A stretch of DNA of 64,000 nt from Gracilaria domingensis (GCA_022539475.1 VCMS01000132.1:1-64000), one strand, 5' to 3'. Shown: positions 30,410-40,707, numbered from the stretch's first letter. Notes: generated by a model not told the origin, from the sequence alone. Made by a program: numbers and translations.

Positions 30410-31660
30410 ATGGCCACCCCAAGAAGCAAGCGAAGTCTCCTTCGCTTTAAGAGCAGCCCTTCTGCTCGGGTTAATCGAGAGAAATCACCGGAGGGCGAAG
30501 ACAATGAGAAGTCCGCCAAATATCGGCAGTCGGTGGAGATGTCTGGGTGGGTTTTGAAGTGCCAGCGCTTGCGTGCCGGTCATGTGAAGCGCTACTTTCG
30601 CCTTCACAATTCTGTACTATCAAATCATCCGCAACTTACTGCGCCTCCTACATGGGAAATATCGGTATCCAAATGTATTGTTCGAACAAATGAGCAGAAG
30701 AATCTTGTCAATCTTCGACTTGTAGACAGACAGATTCGATTTCAGCTTACGACACAAGCGGAGATGAAGCGCTGGGCAGAAGCCCTGCGTTCCGGTTCTG
30801 TGTGTAACATCGAAGACTTTTACCGTCTGGAGGAGGAAATTGGGCATGGCAGTTTTGGAGCGGTCAAAGTTGCATATGACATTTCTACAAATGAGAAACG
30901 TGCTGTCAAGATCGTCAAGAGGACAACCAATGCGAAGGAGCTCGAGTTTTTGCAAAGGGAGATTGATGTACTTTTGTCTATATCACATCCACATGTTGTG
31001 CGCACTCACGACATTTTTGACGAGAAAGAAAAGATTTTCATGGTCATGGATTTCATTGACGGAGGAGATTTGTTTGATTTCATGGTGCGAAAGACCAAGT
31101 TGAGTGAGGAGTCGACCAAACTTGTCATATGGCAAATGTTGCAGGGTTTAAGCTACCTACACTCTAGTAACATTGTACACAGGGATATTAAGCCTGAGAA
31201 TGTGCTCGTACAATCCGTCCATCCGCTTATAATCCGAATCACGGACTTCGGCTTCGCTAACTTCGTAGATCCTTCGAGTAGCGCCCCTCAAACTGATCTG
31301 AAAAGCATGGTTGGAACAGGGTGTTACATGGCTCCTGAAGTCATCGATTCAAGGGGCCATGGGAAACCTGTAGACATATATTCCACTGGTGTGGTGATGT
31401 TTCGTCTCCTGAGCGGAAGGTTACCGTTTCGTGGTATGACTTTGAAAGAGTGCTATAAACAAGCGATGAAAGAGGAAGCAGATTTCCACACACGGGAATG
31501 GGGTGGAATTTCTCCCGAGGCGAAGGAGCTTTGCAAAAGGATGCTGAGTGCAAAGCCGGATGTGAGGCCGTCCGCGGAGAATGCTTTGGTGCATCGCTGG
31601 TTCGCCGATGATAAAGAGTTCAAGAATAGTCTAGAAGCCATCGAGGGCGTTTCTTCGTGA
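30410..31660 (+). CDS. PH-domain Ser/Thr protein kinase (CAMK group)
   Basis: The protein has 416 residues from ATG 30410. A basic N-terminus precedes a pleckstrin-homology domain (about 43-128; SGWVLKCQ, RYFRLHNSVL, MKRWAEAL). A complete kinase domain follows (about 138-395): glycine loop GHGSFGAVKV, AVKIVKR Lys, HRDIKPEN (about 257), DFGFAN (about 279), and TGCYMAPE in place of the usual GTPxYxAPE. It should bind phosphoinositides or proteins through the PH domain and phosphorylate Ser/Thr. The PH-then-kinase order is the PKD-like arrangement without C1 domains. Confidence 0.88.
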   Translation: MATPRSKRSLLRFKSSPSARVNREKSPEGEDNEKSAKYRQSVEMSGWVLKCQRLRAGHVKRYFRLHNSVLSNHPQLTAPPTWEISVSKCIVRTNEQKNLVNLRLVDRQIRFQLTTQAEMKRWAEALRSGSVCNIEDFYRLEEEIGHGSFGAVKVAYDISTNEKRAVKIVKRTTNAKELEFLQREIDVLLSISHPHVVRTHDIFDEKEKIFMVMDFIDGGDLFDFMVRKTKLSEESTKLVIWQMLQGLSYLHSSNIVHRDIKPENVLVQSVHPLIIRITDFGFANFVDPSSSAPQTDLKSMVGTGCYMAPEVIDSRGHGKPVDIYSTGVVMFRLLSGRLPFRGMTLKECYKQAMKEEADFHTREWGGISPEAKELCKRMLSAKPDVRPSAENALVHRWFADDKEFKNSLEAIEGVSS

Positions 31661-32092
31661 GAGGTACGAGCTAGTCAATGGTGCTTCCATCTTCGATGTC
31701 AACATTGAAGGCTCGTCCAAATTCTTCAACCGTATCATAAGAATTAAAAGGCACAAAGTATGCTTGTAGCAGCTCCACCTCTCCCTCTCTCCATTTGTGC
31801 AGCGACTTTCCATCCGATCAGGCATTCGTATTCAGGTGTACTCTCATCGTTTTCCGTTGATAACGTGATACATCGGAACAGGATACATAAGTTCTTGTTT
31901 CTAATTTTTATAGAGTGCACAGAGCGCAAGTGTCGGTGTCTAGATGAAGCACGTGCACGTGTGTGCTTATGTGCTCACGAATGGCAGGTCACCGATGTGA
32001 ATGATATTTTACGTCTCAAGACTTTGATCATTTCTTTCCCTCCCCGATCTCAACTGAACTAACTCTTCTGACAGTCAACTGACTGGTTTGTC
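31661..32092. other. Intergenic
   Basis: This is the promoter side of the GT13 gene. No supported ORF, repeat or RNA gene is seen. Confidence 0.45.
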
Positions 32093-33590
32093 ATGCACTG
32101 TTTGTTTCTCCTCGGGATTCTGCTCCTGCTAACTCTTGTGGAAAGCAATATCATTATCATAATTCTGGCGTATGACCGTACATCCCACCTTCGCCAGACG
32201 ATCCGGTCGTTACGTGCAGCCACTCCTGAATCACTTTCAAACATTCCTGTGTTTGTTTCGATTGATGACAATCCGAAAGCAAAGCGGTAAGGAAGGTAAA
32301 TATTGGTCCATAACTGTCCTTCTCGATGAATCTAACGTTTTGTTACACGTCGTCTTTGAAAGAGTGAGTCGAGCAGTAGAATTTGAAGGCGGCGTCACAG
32401 ATGTTTGGATGCAACCCGAACCGCAGGAACCTCTGCACGCACGAGCTCGAATTGCTCGTCATTATGCGTTGGTGCTCGAACGAGCCTTCTCGAATGAGTC
32501 GAATACTCATGCGATCCTTCTCGAAGATGATCTGCGATTCTCCCCTGACTTTCTCACATACCTAACATCAGCCCTACAATACGTTCGATCAGCAGACCAA
32601 GATCAAATCGTATGTGCTTCTGGTTGGAACGACAATGGATTTGGTCCTGCGCCCTTCTCGGAAGCGACGTTGACCTCGTTCTTCCCAGGGCTTGGATGGG
32701 GCCTACACAGATCTTTGTGGAATGCCCTTGGGCCCAAGTGGCCCACATACGGAACAGACATCGTTGGCATTGGTTGGGACTTTTGGCTCCGGGTTTACTT
32801 TGATCGTTATGGATGGACCTGCATCACTCCTGTGTTATCCCGAGTGAGACATGCAGGGGTATCTGGGGCAAATGTAAACTCCGCACAGGCCACCAGCCTG
32901 TACGCGGAGACTCGCACGGCAAATGTAACAATCGGAGCAGTGCAATGGAAAGAGGTTCTGGGAGGCCTAAATGTGCAAATCCAAATCGAAAAGACGCAGA
33001 TGAGATTGAAGAGCGGGAAGGTAGTTTACTCGATTCAGGAAGCCATTGCAGAAAGACATGAGCTACCAGTCATCCCATACGCTAATGATGAATATGGTGC
33101 AATAGCCCATGAATTGCTGCTGTGGCCAACTTCCAGAGGTCATTTCCGGCATACGCTCTTCGCCAAAATTGATAACGAGACAGATGTTCTGTTGTACGAC
33201 AAACAAAGAGCTTCGCGATACTTTGAGATCCCAGCGGCGCACAATGTTAACCTGCCTGAAGTTGATCTACGACAAGGCAGGCTGAACGAGTCTTGTGATC
33301 AGACATGCGCACGTGAAGGAGGAATTTGTTCTCCTGAAGCACTCGAGGTAGCTAATGACTGCAAAACCATGTTAGACGCTTTTTCTGACTGCAAAGGCTG
33401 TTCACATGAAACGGGACGAGACTTGCCAGCCATGGTTGATACAGAGGCTCCTCTGGAAACAGCCGGCTGGTGTCTCATCACAGAAAGCGGAATGGGAGAG
33501 CGCGGAAGGCTAATGTGCTCCGGACGTTTTCGCTGGACGCGGCGACTTTGTGGGTGTCTCTCCCAGAATGATTCGAAAGATGAGTTGTAG
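32093..33590 (+). CDS. GT13 N-acetylglucosaminyltransferase-like protein ending in KDEL
   Basis: Exon 1 is 32093-32286. The intron is 32287-32362, 76 bp, with GTAAGG, CTAAC at 32332 and acceptor GAAAG. Exon 2 is 32363-33590. The product has about 473 residues. A hydrophobic N-terminus (1-25) is followed by IIILAYDRTSHLR, ILLEDDLRFSPDF (the metal/UDP-binding EDD motif, about residue 118), SGWNDNG and FFPGLGW, all diagnostic of GT13 (GnT-I/POMGnT1). A Cys-rich C-terminal module (about 395-465) is extra. The last four residues are KDEL, predicting ER retention rather than the Golgi location of GnT-I. The acceptor sugar is unknown. Confidence 0.85.
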
Positions 33591-33741
33591 CTTAGCTCTG
33601 AACGTGGCGCCGATCCCGTCCCTCTTTTTGTGCAACTTAGTGCAGCATGTAAAGAACCGTCGCTGCATATGCCCATGATGGGTATCACCCCGTCCGCTCC
33701 AAAGTACAGACAATGACCGGCGAGGATATCCGGCACCACTA

Positions 33742-34791
33742 TCAGAAAACCCCGAAGAGTTTTCTCCGCTTCTTCTTCTCCTCTGCCTCTCGTTCCAACT
33801 TGGCTTCTCTCTCGGCCTCATCTGCATCAACAATGCGTAAGTTCCTTCTTCCAACTTCCTTCATCCAGAGTCTGACTCTGTTATCCAACTCGCGCGGCCG
33901 CACCCTCTTCGCATTAAGAAACATAACACACTGACCACGGCCATACCACGAGGGACATCTACCAACGCCCGACCAATTCCATGACCCTGCACCTCGACCC
34001 GCCACCAATTCAAACTTTTCAACCACACCCGGATTACTTACCCCGTTCATTCCCTTGACCCTTCGCCCAATGAACGACCATCCCGTTTTCAACAAGCCAT
34101 TCATGCGCAACGGGGGCGTAGTGACAGTGGTGAACAACTGAGCCTCGTCGCGGCTTCTAGACAGCACCATGGACTCATCAGTAGACCTTCCGATTGTAAC
34201 ACGCCCAGCCCTCCCGAGCACTGGCGAGACGCGACGAGCCACACTGGTAGGTCTAAAGCGAAACTGCGTCATCTTGAGGCCCTTACTATCCGTGTAAAAG
34301 ATAGTGTCCCTGACAACGAGTGCACCTGAATGTGTCAACGGTTCATGCGAGTGTTTCGAGGCATCTTTGCTCGACAAGCGCAGCGACTTGGGTGCCAAAG
34401 CAGTAACTTTCTTGAATGGCTGGTCCAACAAGGTCTCCTGCACGCCGACAACGCGCGCTAAAACGCGGCCAGTATTGAGCGCGATGAGCTGTCCTTCCAG
34501 CTGCCATACGGCACTGGATCCGCTGCAGCGCGACTGAAGGAACTCGTTTACGTCACGGGGTCGCCAGCCTGGCATACTTCGGGAGGAAGGCACGACCGCT
34601 GTGGCACCTGAGAAGCCAACGGCTGGCTTCATCTCGGAGTGCAGCACGGGGACAGTGGGGGACGGAGATCTGGGAATGATCCTTCTTGGCAAACAGCAGT
34701 TGGACTTGGGCGGATCAAACAGCTGTGCGAAGTTCGCACTGCGAACATCTCCACGAAGGTCGGCACTCCATTGATCGTTCCTACGTGTCAT
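33742..34791 (-). CDS. Conserved-looking hypothetical protein, possibly DUF1838-like
   Basis: Using ATG 34791 gives 349 residues; an open extension to 34905 begins with unconvincing sequence. The protein is basic. Strand-like blocks include WQLEGQLIAL, RDTIFYTDSKG and GRCPSWYGRGQCVMFL, and a Lys/Glu-rich C-terminal helix ends it. The Gly-Arg-x-Pro-x-Trp block and alternating strands faintly recall DUF1838 proteins of algae and bacteria, but this is weak. It is convergent with the GT13 gene, about 150 bases apart. Confidence 0.5.
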   Translation of the reverse strand: MTRRNDQWSADLRGDVRSANFAQLFDPPKSNCCLPRRIIPRSPSPTVPVLHSEMKPAVGFSGATAVVPSSRSMPGWRPRDVNEFLQSRCSGSSAVWQLEGQLIALNTGRVLARVVGVQETLLDQPFKKVTALAPKSLRLSSKDASKHSHEPLTHSGALVVRDTIFYTDSKGLKMTQFRFRPTSVARRVSPVLGRAGRVTIGRSTDESMVLSRSRDEAQLFTTVTTPPLRMNGLLKTGWSFIGRRVKGMNGVSNPGVVEKFELVAGRGAGSWNWSGVGRCPSWYGRGQCVMFLNAKRVRPRELDNRVRLWMKEVGRRNLRIVDADEAEREAKLEREAEEKKKRRKLFGVF

Positions 34792-35214
34792 ATGTGTGTA
34801 ACGAAAAATGCATGAATTTCTATAGCAGCACGCGATTTTGGAGCTCCAAAAGAAAAAGATCAACTGATGGGCCTCCGTGTTGATACTCGTGGCACATGTC
34901 ATCACAGATGCGTTGGACAGTCATCGGTGGAACACACATCTCAAACACTCTGGTTCCGAACCGGCGGTTCGGTGTAGAGCCGATTCAAGGCGCCTTGAAT
35001 CAACGCATTCTTGCAACTCAATGCGCGGTAATCATCCGAGAGGAGAAGCAGTGAGCGTGTGTGTGTACCGACTATGCCGAGCAATTTCCTGCGTCTCCTC
35101 CGCAGTGCCCTCAAGGCCCAGCCTGATATAAAGCAGTCCACAACTCGCAGCCTCGGGTAGCAAACATGCCGAACGTATCTCCTGTCAAACTCAGAAACAA
35201 GAACTTCTTCCGCA
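34792..35214. other. Divergent promoter region with a perfect 20-bp palindrome
   Basis: No gene is seen. GATTCAAGGCGCCTTGAATC at 34982-35001 is a perfect palindrome. It lies about 190 bases upstream of one start and 215 bases upstream of the other. Its position and symmetry suggest a binding site for a dimeric regulator. Confidence 0.5.
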
Positions 35215-35997
35215 ATGTCGCCCAAGTTGCTCTCTCATGTCCATGTGCTTTTCTTTCTGCTATTAATCTCGCATGCCTATGGCAGTTCTCTTAGCAGCAC
35301 TGTCCGAGAAATTGGATGTTTAGCCAACCCCTCCCTTTGCCGTCCCGACGAGTTGTGTATCCAAATCCCTAATGGCCCAGATGCCTGCATTTTAGGCCGT
35401 ACGGCGGGACAGTGGTGCGCCCCGCTGGAGGTTGACTTCGCATCTCCCTGCCTGCCGCCGCTCAACTGTATCAACGGTTTATGTGCAAATCGAGTCGCTC
35501 GGAAAGGACAGTCGTGCGCACCCAGTGATGTCGTTTGTGAACGTGGTCTGAGATGTCATGATGGCCGTTGTAAACAACCAAATGTAGAAGAAGGATCACT
35601 TTGCCACCAACTATCAAACAATCTGTGTAAATCGAACCTTGTATGTGCCGGGCCATCCAGACTGGAAAGGTGCACCAAGCGCGTGCCGGAGGGAAAGCCT
35701 TGCGCTTTCCCGTACTGGACCTGTGAATCGGGCCTGACGTGCATCAGGCATGAGTGCAGAAGAGCAAGGCTAGAACGTCACGCAACTTGTATTCGATCTG
35801 AAGATTGTCAGGATGGCCTCTTGTGCGCTGCTGATGATAATGAAAACGTCGGTAAATGTGCGCCATCGCTACCAGAGAATCATTTCTGCACACTCGAACA
35901 GGGCTTCCGCCAGTATGTTGGCGAATGCGGAGATGGGTTGACATGCCAAACCGTGCCGAGGCCGATCGGTTCATTGAATACCTTCTGCCAACATTAA
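35215..35997 (+). CDS. Secreted Cys-rich multi-repeat protein
   Basis: The protein has 260 residues with a signal peptide (about 1-23). The mature part consists of about six degenerate repeats of some 35 residues with a C...GL-C...G-C core (GLRCHDGRC, GLTCIRHEC, GLLCAADDN, GLTCQTV). The pattern recalls EB-module or Dickkopf-like disulfide repeats. No TM or GPI signal is evident. It is probably an extracellular or cell-wall protein of unknown role. Confidence 0.7.
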   Translation: MSPKLLSHVHVLFFLLLISHAYGSSLSSTVREIGCLANPSLCRPDELCIQIPNGPDACILGRTAGQWCAPLEVDFASPCLPPLNCINGLCANRVARKGQSCAPSDVVCERGLRCHDGRCKQPNVEEGSLCHQLSNNLCKSNLVCAGPSRLERCTKRVPEGKPCAFPYWTCESGLTCIRHECRRARLERHATCIRSEDCQDGLLCAADDNENVGKCAPSLPENHFCTLEQGFRQYVGECGDGLTCQTVPRPIGSLNTFCQH

Positions 35998-36954
35998 CTT
36001 TCCTTATATGCGAATTGCCGCAACATGTACGCGATTTGGATGGTTCTGCAACGGCTGTAAGAATGTTGATTGTTTGGCATTATTCCATCGTGGTGAATGG
36101 CATTCTGAGAACGATGGCCTAGTACATATGACGTTCATGTTATCGGTCGTTTGCATGCTGCAAAGAGTTGCAAGCTAGAGATTAAAACAACAAACATTGT
36201 TCTTGAAAGACCTAGCATATGCTTTCACAAAAGCAAAGCGCTTCTCTTGAAGTATTTGCTTCCGAACGTTAGAATCTCACACATGATTCGTTATTCCAGC
36301 ATACACCAAGAGTCTATATTAGGTATTGTTTCCGTCCTCTAAGAAGTGGTCATCCTATCCTGAACCCCCCCGGGTAGTTGTTCATTCAAGCCCTTGAAGG
36401 CAAAAAGAATATACATGTTGATGATGATGATCATGAGATGCGATCATGCGAGCCCCAAGCTGAGCTTGAACCCATTGCGACTATTGCGCGCAGCAAACAA
36501 GAAGCGTCAGCAAGCCGCAGCTTCTTTGTTTAACAATTGTCACCACTGCGGTGGTAAAATGAGTCGCCACGCTGCACGCTAACAAGTTACAGAGTAACTG
36601 TAGCGGAGACTGGTAAATAGGAGGAGCAGACAAACTCTGGTTTGGGTCTTGGTTATGTGGAAGTTTCCTTTGGCGGTTTGGAAGTCGTGAATCAGGAGCG
36701 ACCCCGAAACTCATGCCACGAACAGGCACCAGGAAGGAAACCTGAAGCTGCGCGAGATACGAGACATGGGTGCTTTCAAAAGCTCTGATCTTCACAAGAT
36801 AACTGGCGCATGAAAGTGCAGCCCCTGCGAACAGGTTGCTTATCCCGTAATTGAGATATACTTTTTGATGTAGTACCTTCGTACATGCGGGGCTGCCGCT
36901 CATGATTTCCAAGGTGCTCGGAGGGCTAATCTTGGCGCGCTGATATGCGAAGGT
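35998..36954. other. Intergenic
   Basis: No convincing gene is seen. A 143-codon open frame on the minus strand (36912-36481) lacks recognisable features and is not annotated. A short C/G run sits at 36366. Confidence 0.4.
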
Positions 36955-37150
36955 GTGTCAAACGTTCCGAAAGACATTTGATAGTCAGTTTTCGGCTGAT
37001 GCTGTCGCTCTCGATTCCGTTGCAGTTCGGGTGTCACGCGTTTCTTCGAGAGCGGGAGGATGGTCATCGAAATGGTGTACAGTATCTTAGTTGCGGTGGA
37101 GCCTCTCTTCCATTTGGGAGTTGTTTCTGCACACGGGGCCACGGCGTGAC
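36955..37150 (-). pseudogene. Degenerate duplicate of the tail of the 46266 gene
   Basis: Read on the minus strand, this segment aligns with about 48890-49075 of the plus strand. CAACTCCCAAATGG matches CAACTCCCAAACGG, and CGGAATCGAGAGCGACAGCATCAG matches the same region with scattered changes. One frame gives VQKQLPNGREAP against VQNQLPNGKDFQ. Stops interrupt it. It is either a gene fragment in inverted orientation or a shared dispersed repeat. Confidence 0.5.
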
Positions 37151-37214
37151 AGAGATGATAGAAAGAAGCTACGGCCAGTAGGCAGAGTTTATCACCCGGA
37201 AGCTACCAATGCAA

Positions 37215-38765
37215 TCATCTTTTTGTGAAGCGTATCAACGAAAGTGCGACGTTGAGTACAACTTTGTTCTCGAAGCACGCTTCTATGGATTCTGGGATTA
37301 GTCTGTAGAGATCGGGGCTAGTCCCGAAAACGATGTCTTGGCATCCGATGAGACATAATTGCAGGAGAACAGAGCAGGCCAGTTCCGCACATTGCGCATT
37401 CCCTTTGTTTTGGGAGAGTATCGATGTGGCGAATCGAATTATGTCTTGTAGTGCCTCTCGCTTTTCTCTTTCCTGTACAAAGCGAGGAGGTTTCTCATCT
37501 CGGTACAGATCACTACAGAGTACCTCCAACAGCTTGAAGGCGGCCTCCACCACACTTTTATCAAACCTGTATCTTTGGACAATATCCTTGACGAGCTTGA
37601 GCTCGTCCAAGTCCATCAGTGCATATCGATTGATTTCACTTTGGTAAACAACGCCCCGCAGAGTTGTTAGGACCTGGCAAAGGCCGTCAAGATGAGAAGC
37701 GGCATAGAGGTCTTGAGAAGTTTCATGCATCTTGCTCAATGTGCGCAACAACTCGTGGATGAACCCGGTCCTTCCCATGAGGTCCCGGGTGTGCAGGTCT
37801 GAGCTGTATATTTGGATGGCCTGGGTGGTCAAGAGAACCATTTCCGGAGTCCTTTGCAACAACTTGAGCGTTTGCAGAATGAGCGGCAGATGGCCTTCTT
37901 CGATGCTTTGCCTTCTGATTTCTCCAGACCGCTCTGTGAGAGTGATGAGCAAGTCGATCACAAGGTAGCGCAACCTGTATGACGACGGGAAGCTTTTGAA
38001 AGCATCGGTGATGTCCACCAACAAGCCCCTTTTCACAACTTGAAGCTTGAGTTGTTCTTCGTCTTCTACCAGCGTTCGGAAGTATTCGAGCAGCACAAGT
38101 TGCATTTGCTCACAAATCTTCCATCGTCGCAAGTATGCAAACACCCACTCGATACCCCGTGCCATCGGCTCCAGCAGCGCGGCGCGGTGCGGCTCGCTGG
38201 CATTGAGCAGGGGCGTGAAGGCCTCAAAGATAACCTTGTGGACAGACTGAGAGCCTTCGAGGTGGTATCGGAGCAGGTGTTCGCATAATTGCACGTCGAT
38301 GTTCTGGGACATGAAGACGCAGTGCTCGGGCGAATTGGCGCCCAAGATGGAAATGAAGCGACACGCCGTGTACACAAACGTTTGGTTTGTATAGTTTGGT
38401 CGCAAGGTGCTGCAGAAGGAGCGCACAAATTGCAGCCTCAAGTACGGGACCACGTCTGTCAAGCGCGCTTCCAAGAGTTGGAGGAGAGACGAGATGGCAC
38501 GCTCCTGCACCTCCGCGTCGCAGCTCTCGAGGAAAGTGGCCATGTTTTGTCTTGTGCGATCAACAAGCTCCGCCTGCGAGACGTTGCTCCATCGTGGAGC
38601 GCGCCTGCGGTGGGCTCTGTACACGGGGCTTGCCGCAGCGCTGAGGGTTGGGCACAGGGGCTTTTTCGGCGCGTGCTGGGGGCGGGTGGCTTTGTGGGTG
38701 TGGTTGTGCTCTCGGCTGTGGGCTTGCACCGAGGTGGGGCTGAGTGCAGAGCGATAGATGCTCAT
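37215..38765 (-). CDS. Armadillo/HEAT-type repeat protein
   Basis: The ORF has 516 residues from ATG 38765. The first 75 are basic and low in complexity, a possible targeting sequence or disordered arm; an internal Met (about 75, MATFLESC) is an alternative start. The remainder is a continuous series of amphipathic helices with ARM/HEAT spacing (YLVIDLLITLTERSGEIRRQS, LPLILQTLKLL). It is probably a protein-binding scaffold. I recognise no specific family. Confidence 0.65.
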   Translation of the reverse strand: MSIYRSALSPTSVQAHSREHNHTHKATRPQHAPKKPLCPTLSAAASPVYRAHRRRAPRWSNVSQAELVDRTRQNMATFLESCDAEVQERAISSLLQLLEARLTDVVPYLRLQFVRSFCSTLRPNYTNQTFVYTACRFISILGANSPEHCVFMSQNIDVQLCEHLLRYHLEGSQSVHKVIFEAFTPLLNASEPHRAALLEPMARGIEWVFAYLRRWKICEQMQLVLLEYFRTLVEDEEQLKLQVVKRGLLVDITDAFKSFPSSYRLRYLVIDLLITLTERSGEIRRQSIEEGHLPLILQTLKLLQRTPEMVLLTTQAIQIYSSDLHTRDLMGRTGFIHELLRTLSKMHETSQDLYAASHLDGLCQVLTTLRGVVYQSEINRYALMDLDELKLVKDIVQRYRFDKSVVEAAFKLLEVLCSDLYRDEKPPRFVQEREKREALQDIIRFATSILSQNKGNAQCAELACSVLLQLCLIGCQDIVFGTSPDLYRLIPESIEACFENKVVLNVALSLIRFTKR

Positions 38766-39115
38766 GTTGGACAGCTTGAGAACAAGGAAACAAAGCGTTT
38801 TTCAGCGCGAAGCACGAGCTTTTGTCGGGTATGAAGCTCGCTGTTGTGCTGAAGATATATAGATTGCGAGCAACAGGCGGGTGGGGGAGGCAGCGAGACG
38901 CGGGCATGGTACAGCGTATATGATGCTCAAAATGGGAACACGGGCGAGGGTGAGATCAAGCAGTTGAATTGTGGATGGGGAGCGGCCAAGCGGGCACGGG
39001 AAGCGGTGAGGTGGATCACAATTCAAGACACACTGACAGGCGCTGAGCCAAGACTGTTGGCGCAGGAGCGGTGAAGGTTGGGCTTGGGGTATTGTTTATA
39101 GAGTGTATAAAAATG
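38766..39115. other. Intergenic, left edge of GC-rich island
   Basis: Composition is ordinary up to about 39110 and becomes extremely GC-rich at the stop codon of the next gene. It holds the ARM gene promoter; no gene is seen. Confidence 0.5.
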
Positions 39116-40146
39116 TCACGACGCGGCGGCGTGCGCAACGGCGGTGTCGGCAAGCCACTTGTGGTAGTGCTCGGGCGTGAAGCCCGGGTCCAAGTCGGGC
39201 GGCAGGCAGCGGAAGCGCGGCACGCGCACGGCGACAAAGTAGAGGTCGGGGCGGGCGCTGAGGCCGAGGTGCGGCACGGCGACGAGCTGGCCGGCGGCGG
39301 TGGAGCCGGGCTGCTTCTGGAAGACGGCGGGCAGCGCGCGCACGCACTCGAACGGCACGTGGCAGTGGCGCGCGCGGCTGGACGCGGCGGCGACGAGCTC
39401 CCAGTCGGCGCGGCGCAGCTGGCGCACGTACAGCGCGCAGTCGGCCATGGCGCGGCGGTGGTCGGCGGCGGCGGGCGCGCGGCGCAGCGCGGCGTCGAAC
39501 ACGCGCTCGGGGCGCAGCTGCGGCGGCGGCGCGCGAGGCGGCTGCTGCTGCTGCAGCGCGCGCAGCGGCGCGGCGGCGACGACGAAGCGGTTGTCCCAGT
39601 ACACGGCGCGGTGCGGCGCGAGCGGCGCGCACGCAAAGTTGCCGCGCAGGCGCGTGGCGGCGAGGTCGGCGGCGTGGTGGTCGGGCTCGCGCGTGAGCAG
39701 CATGAGCGGCTCGTCGGCGCGGCGCAGGCGGCGCGCAAAGCGGCCCGTGGCCGGGCGCACGACGGCGCCGGCGGCGGTGCGCCCCTTGGGCAGCGCGCGC
39801 ATGGCGGCGGCGCCGCCGCCGCCGCCGCCGCCGCCGCGGCGCGCGCGCGCAAACAGCTCGGCGCACAGCCGCGCGGCGTGCGCGTCGTCGGGCGGCGGCG
39901 GCGCGGCGGCGCCGGACACGTGCAGGCACAGCCGCTGCACGGCGTGCTCGGCGGCCAGCCGCGCGGCGCGCCCGCCGTGGTACGCGTCGAACAGCGCGCG
40001 CGCGCGCACCACCACGAAGCCCCAGTGGCTGCTCTCCACCAGCGCCGCGCGCAGCAGCGCGTCCGACGCGGCGCGCAGCGCCGCCGCGCCTTGCCGCCGC
40101 GCGCGCCCGTGGCGCAGCGCGGCCGCCACCAGCGCGCGCGGCACCA

Positions 40147-40181
<35 letters not shown>

Positions 40182-40666
40182 TCGCGCTCGCGCCCGCCGT
40201 CGCGCTCGAGCGCCGCGGCCGCCTGCACGGCGGCGGGCTCCAGCGCCAGCAGCGGCGTGTGCCACGCCAGCAGCGCGGGCGGCAGCATCTCCGCGCCGCG
40301 CGCGCGCGCGAGCGGCGCGGCGCTGGTGAGCGCGGCGGCGGCGGCCTCCAGCGGCGCGGTGCCCAGCGCGACGTGGCGCACGCCGGCGCGCAGCGCCGCG
40401 GCCGCGTACGGGCGCAGCGGCGCGGCGGCGTCCGGGCGCACCTCGGCGACGGCGGCGGCCGCGTGCGGGAAGCGCGCGCGCAGCAGCGCCGCCTCGCGCG
40501 CCGGCGCCAGCAGCACGCTCGGCGCGCGCGCGCCGCCGCCGCCGCGCAGCAGCGCGCCCGCCAGCGCCAGGTCGGCCGGCGCGCGCGCGCGCAGCGCCAG
40601 CGCGAAGCGCGCGCGCGCCGGCAGCGCCGCCAGCAGCTGCGCCGCGCGCAGCGCCGGCGCCGCCAT
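39116..40666 (-). CDS. tRNA lysidine synthase-like protein, degenerate PP-loop
   Basis: The ORF has 516 residues, Ala/Arg-rich with Pro and Gly tracts. Segments resemble the later parts of TilS: RAGVRHVALG, LLAWHTPLLAL and, most tellingly, LLTREPDHHA followed by VYWDNRF, the C-terminal REP...WDxRF pattern of eukaryotic TilS-like proteins. The ATP-binding PP-loop SGGxDS expected near residue 20-35 is not there; ALRARAPADLAL occupies the place. It may be an inactive homologue or a wrong assignment. Codon third positions are almost all G or C. Confidence 0.4.
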
Positions 40667-40705
40667 CGTGCGCGATCGGAGCGCGGCGCGGGTGGCGAGC
40701 GGCGC

Positions 40706-40707
<2 letters not shown>

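Noticed and set aside
36481-36912. 143-codon open frame on the minus strand
   Set aside because: No motif, no good context, irregular composition; reads like chance.
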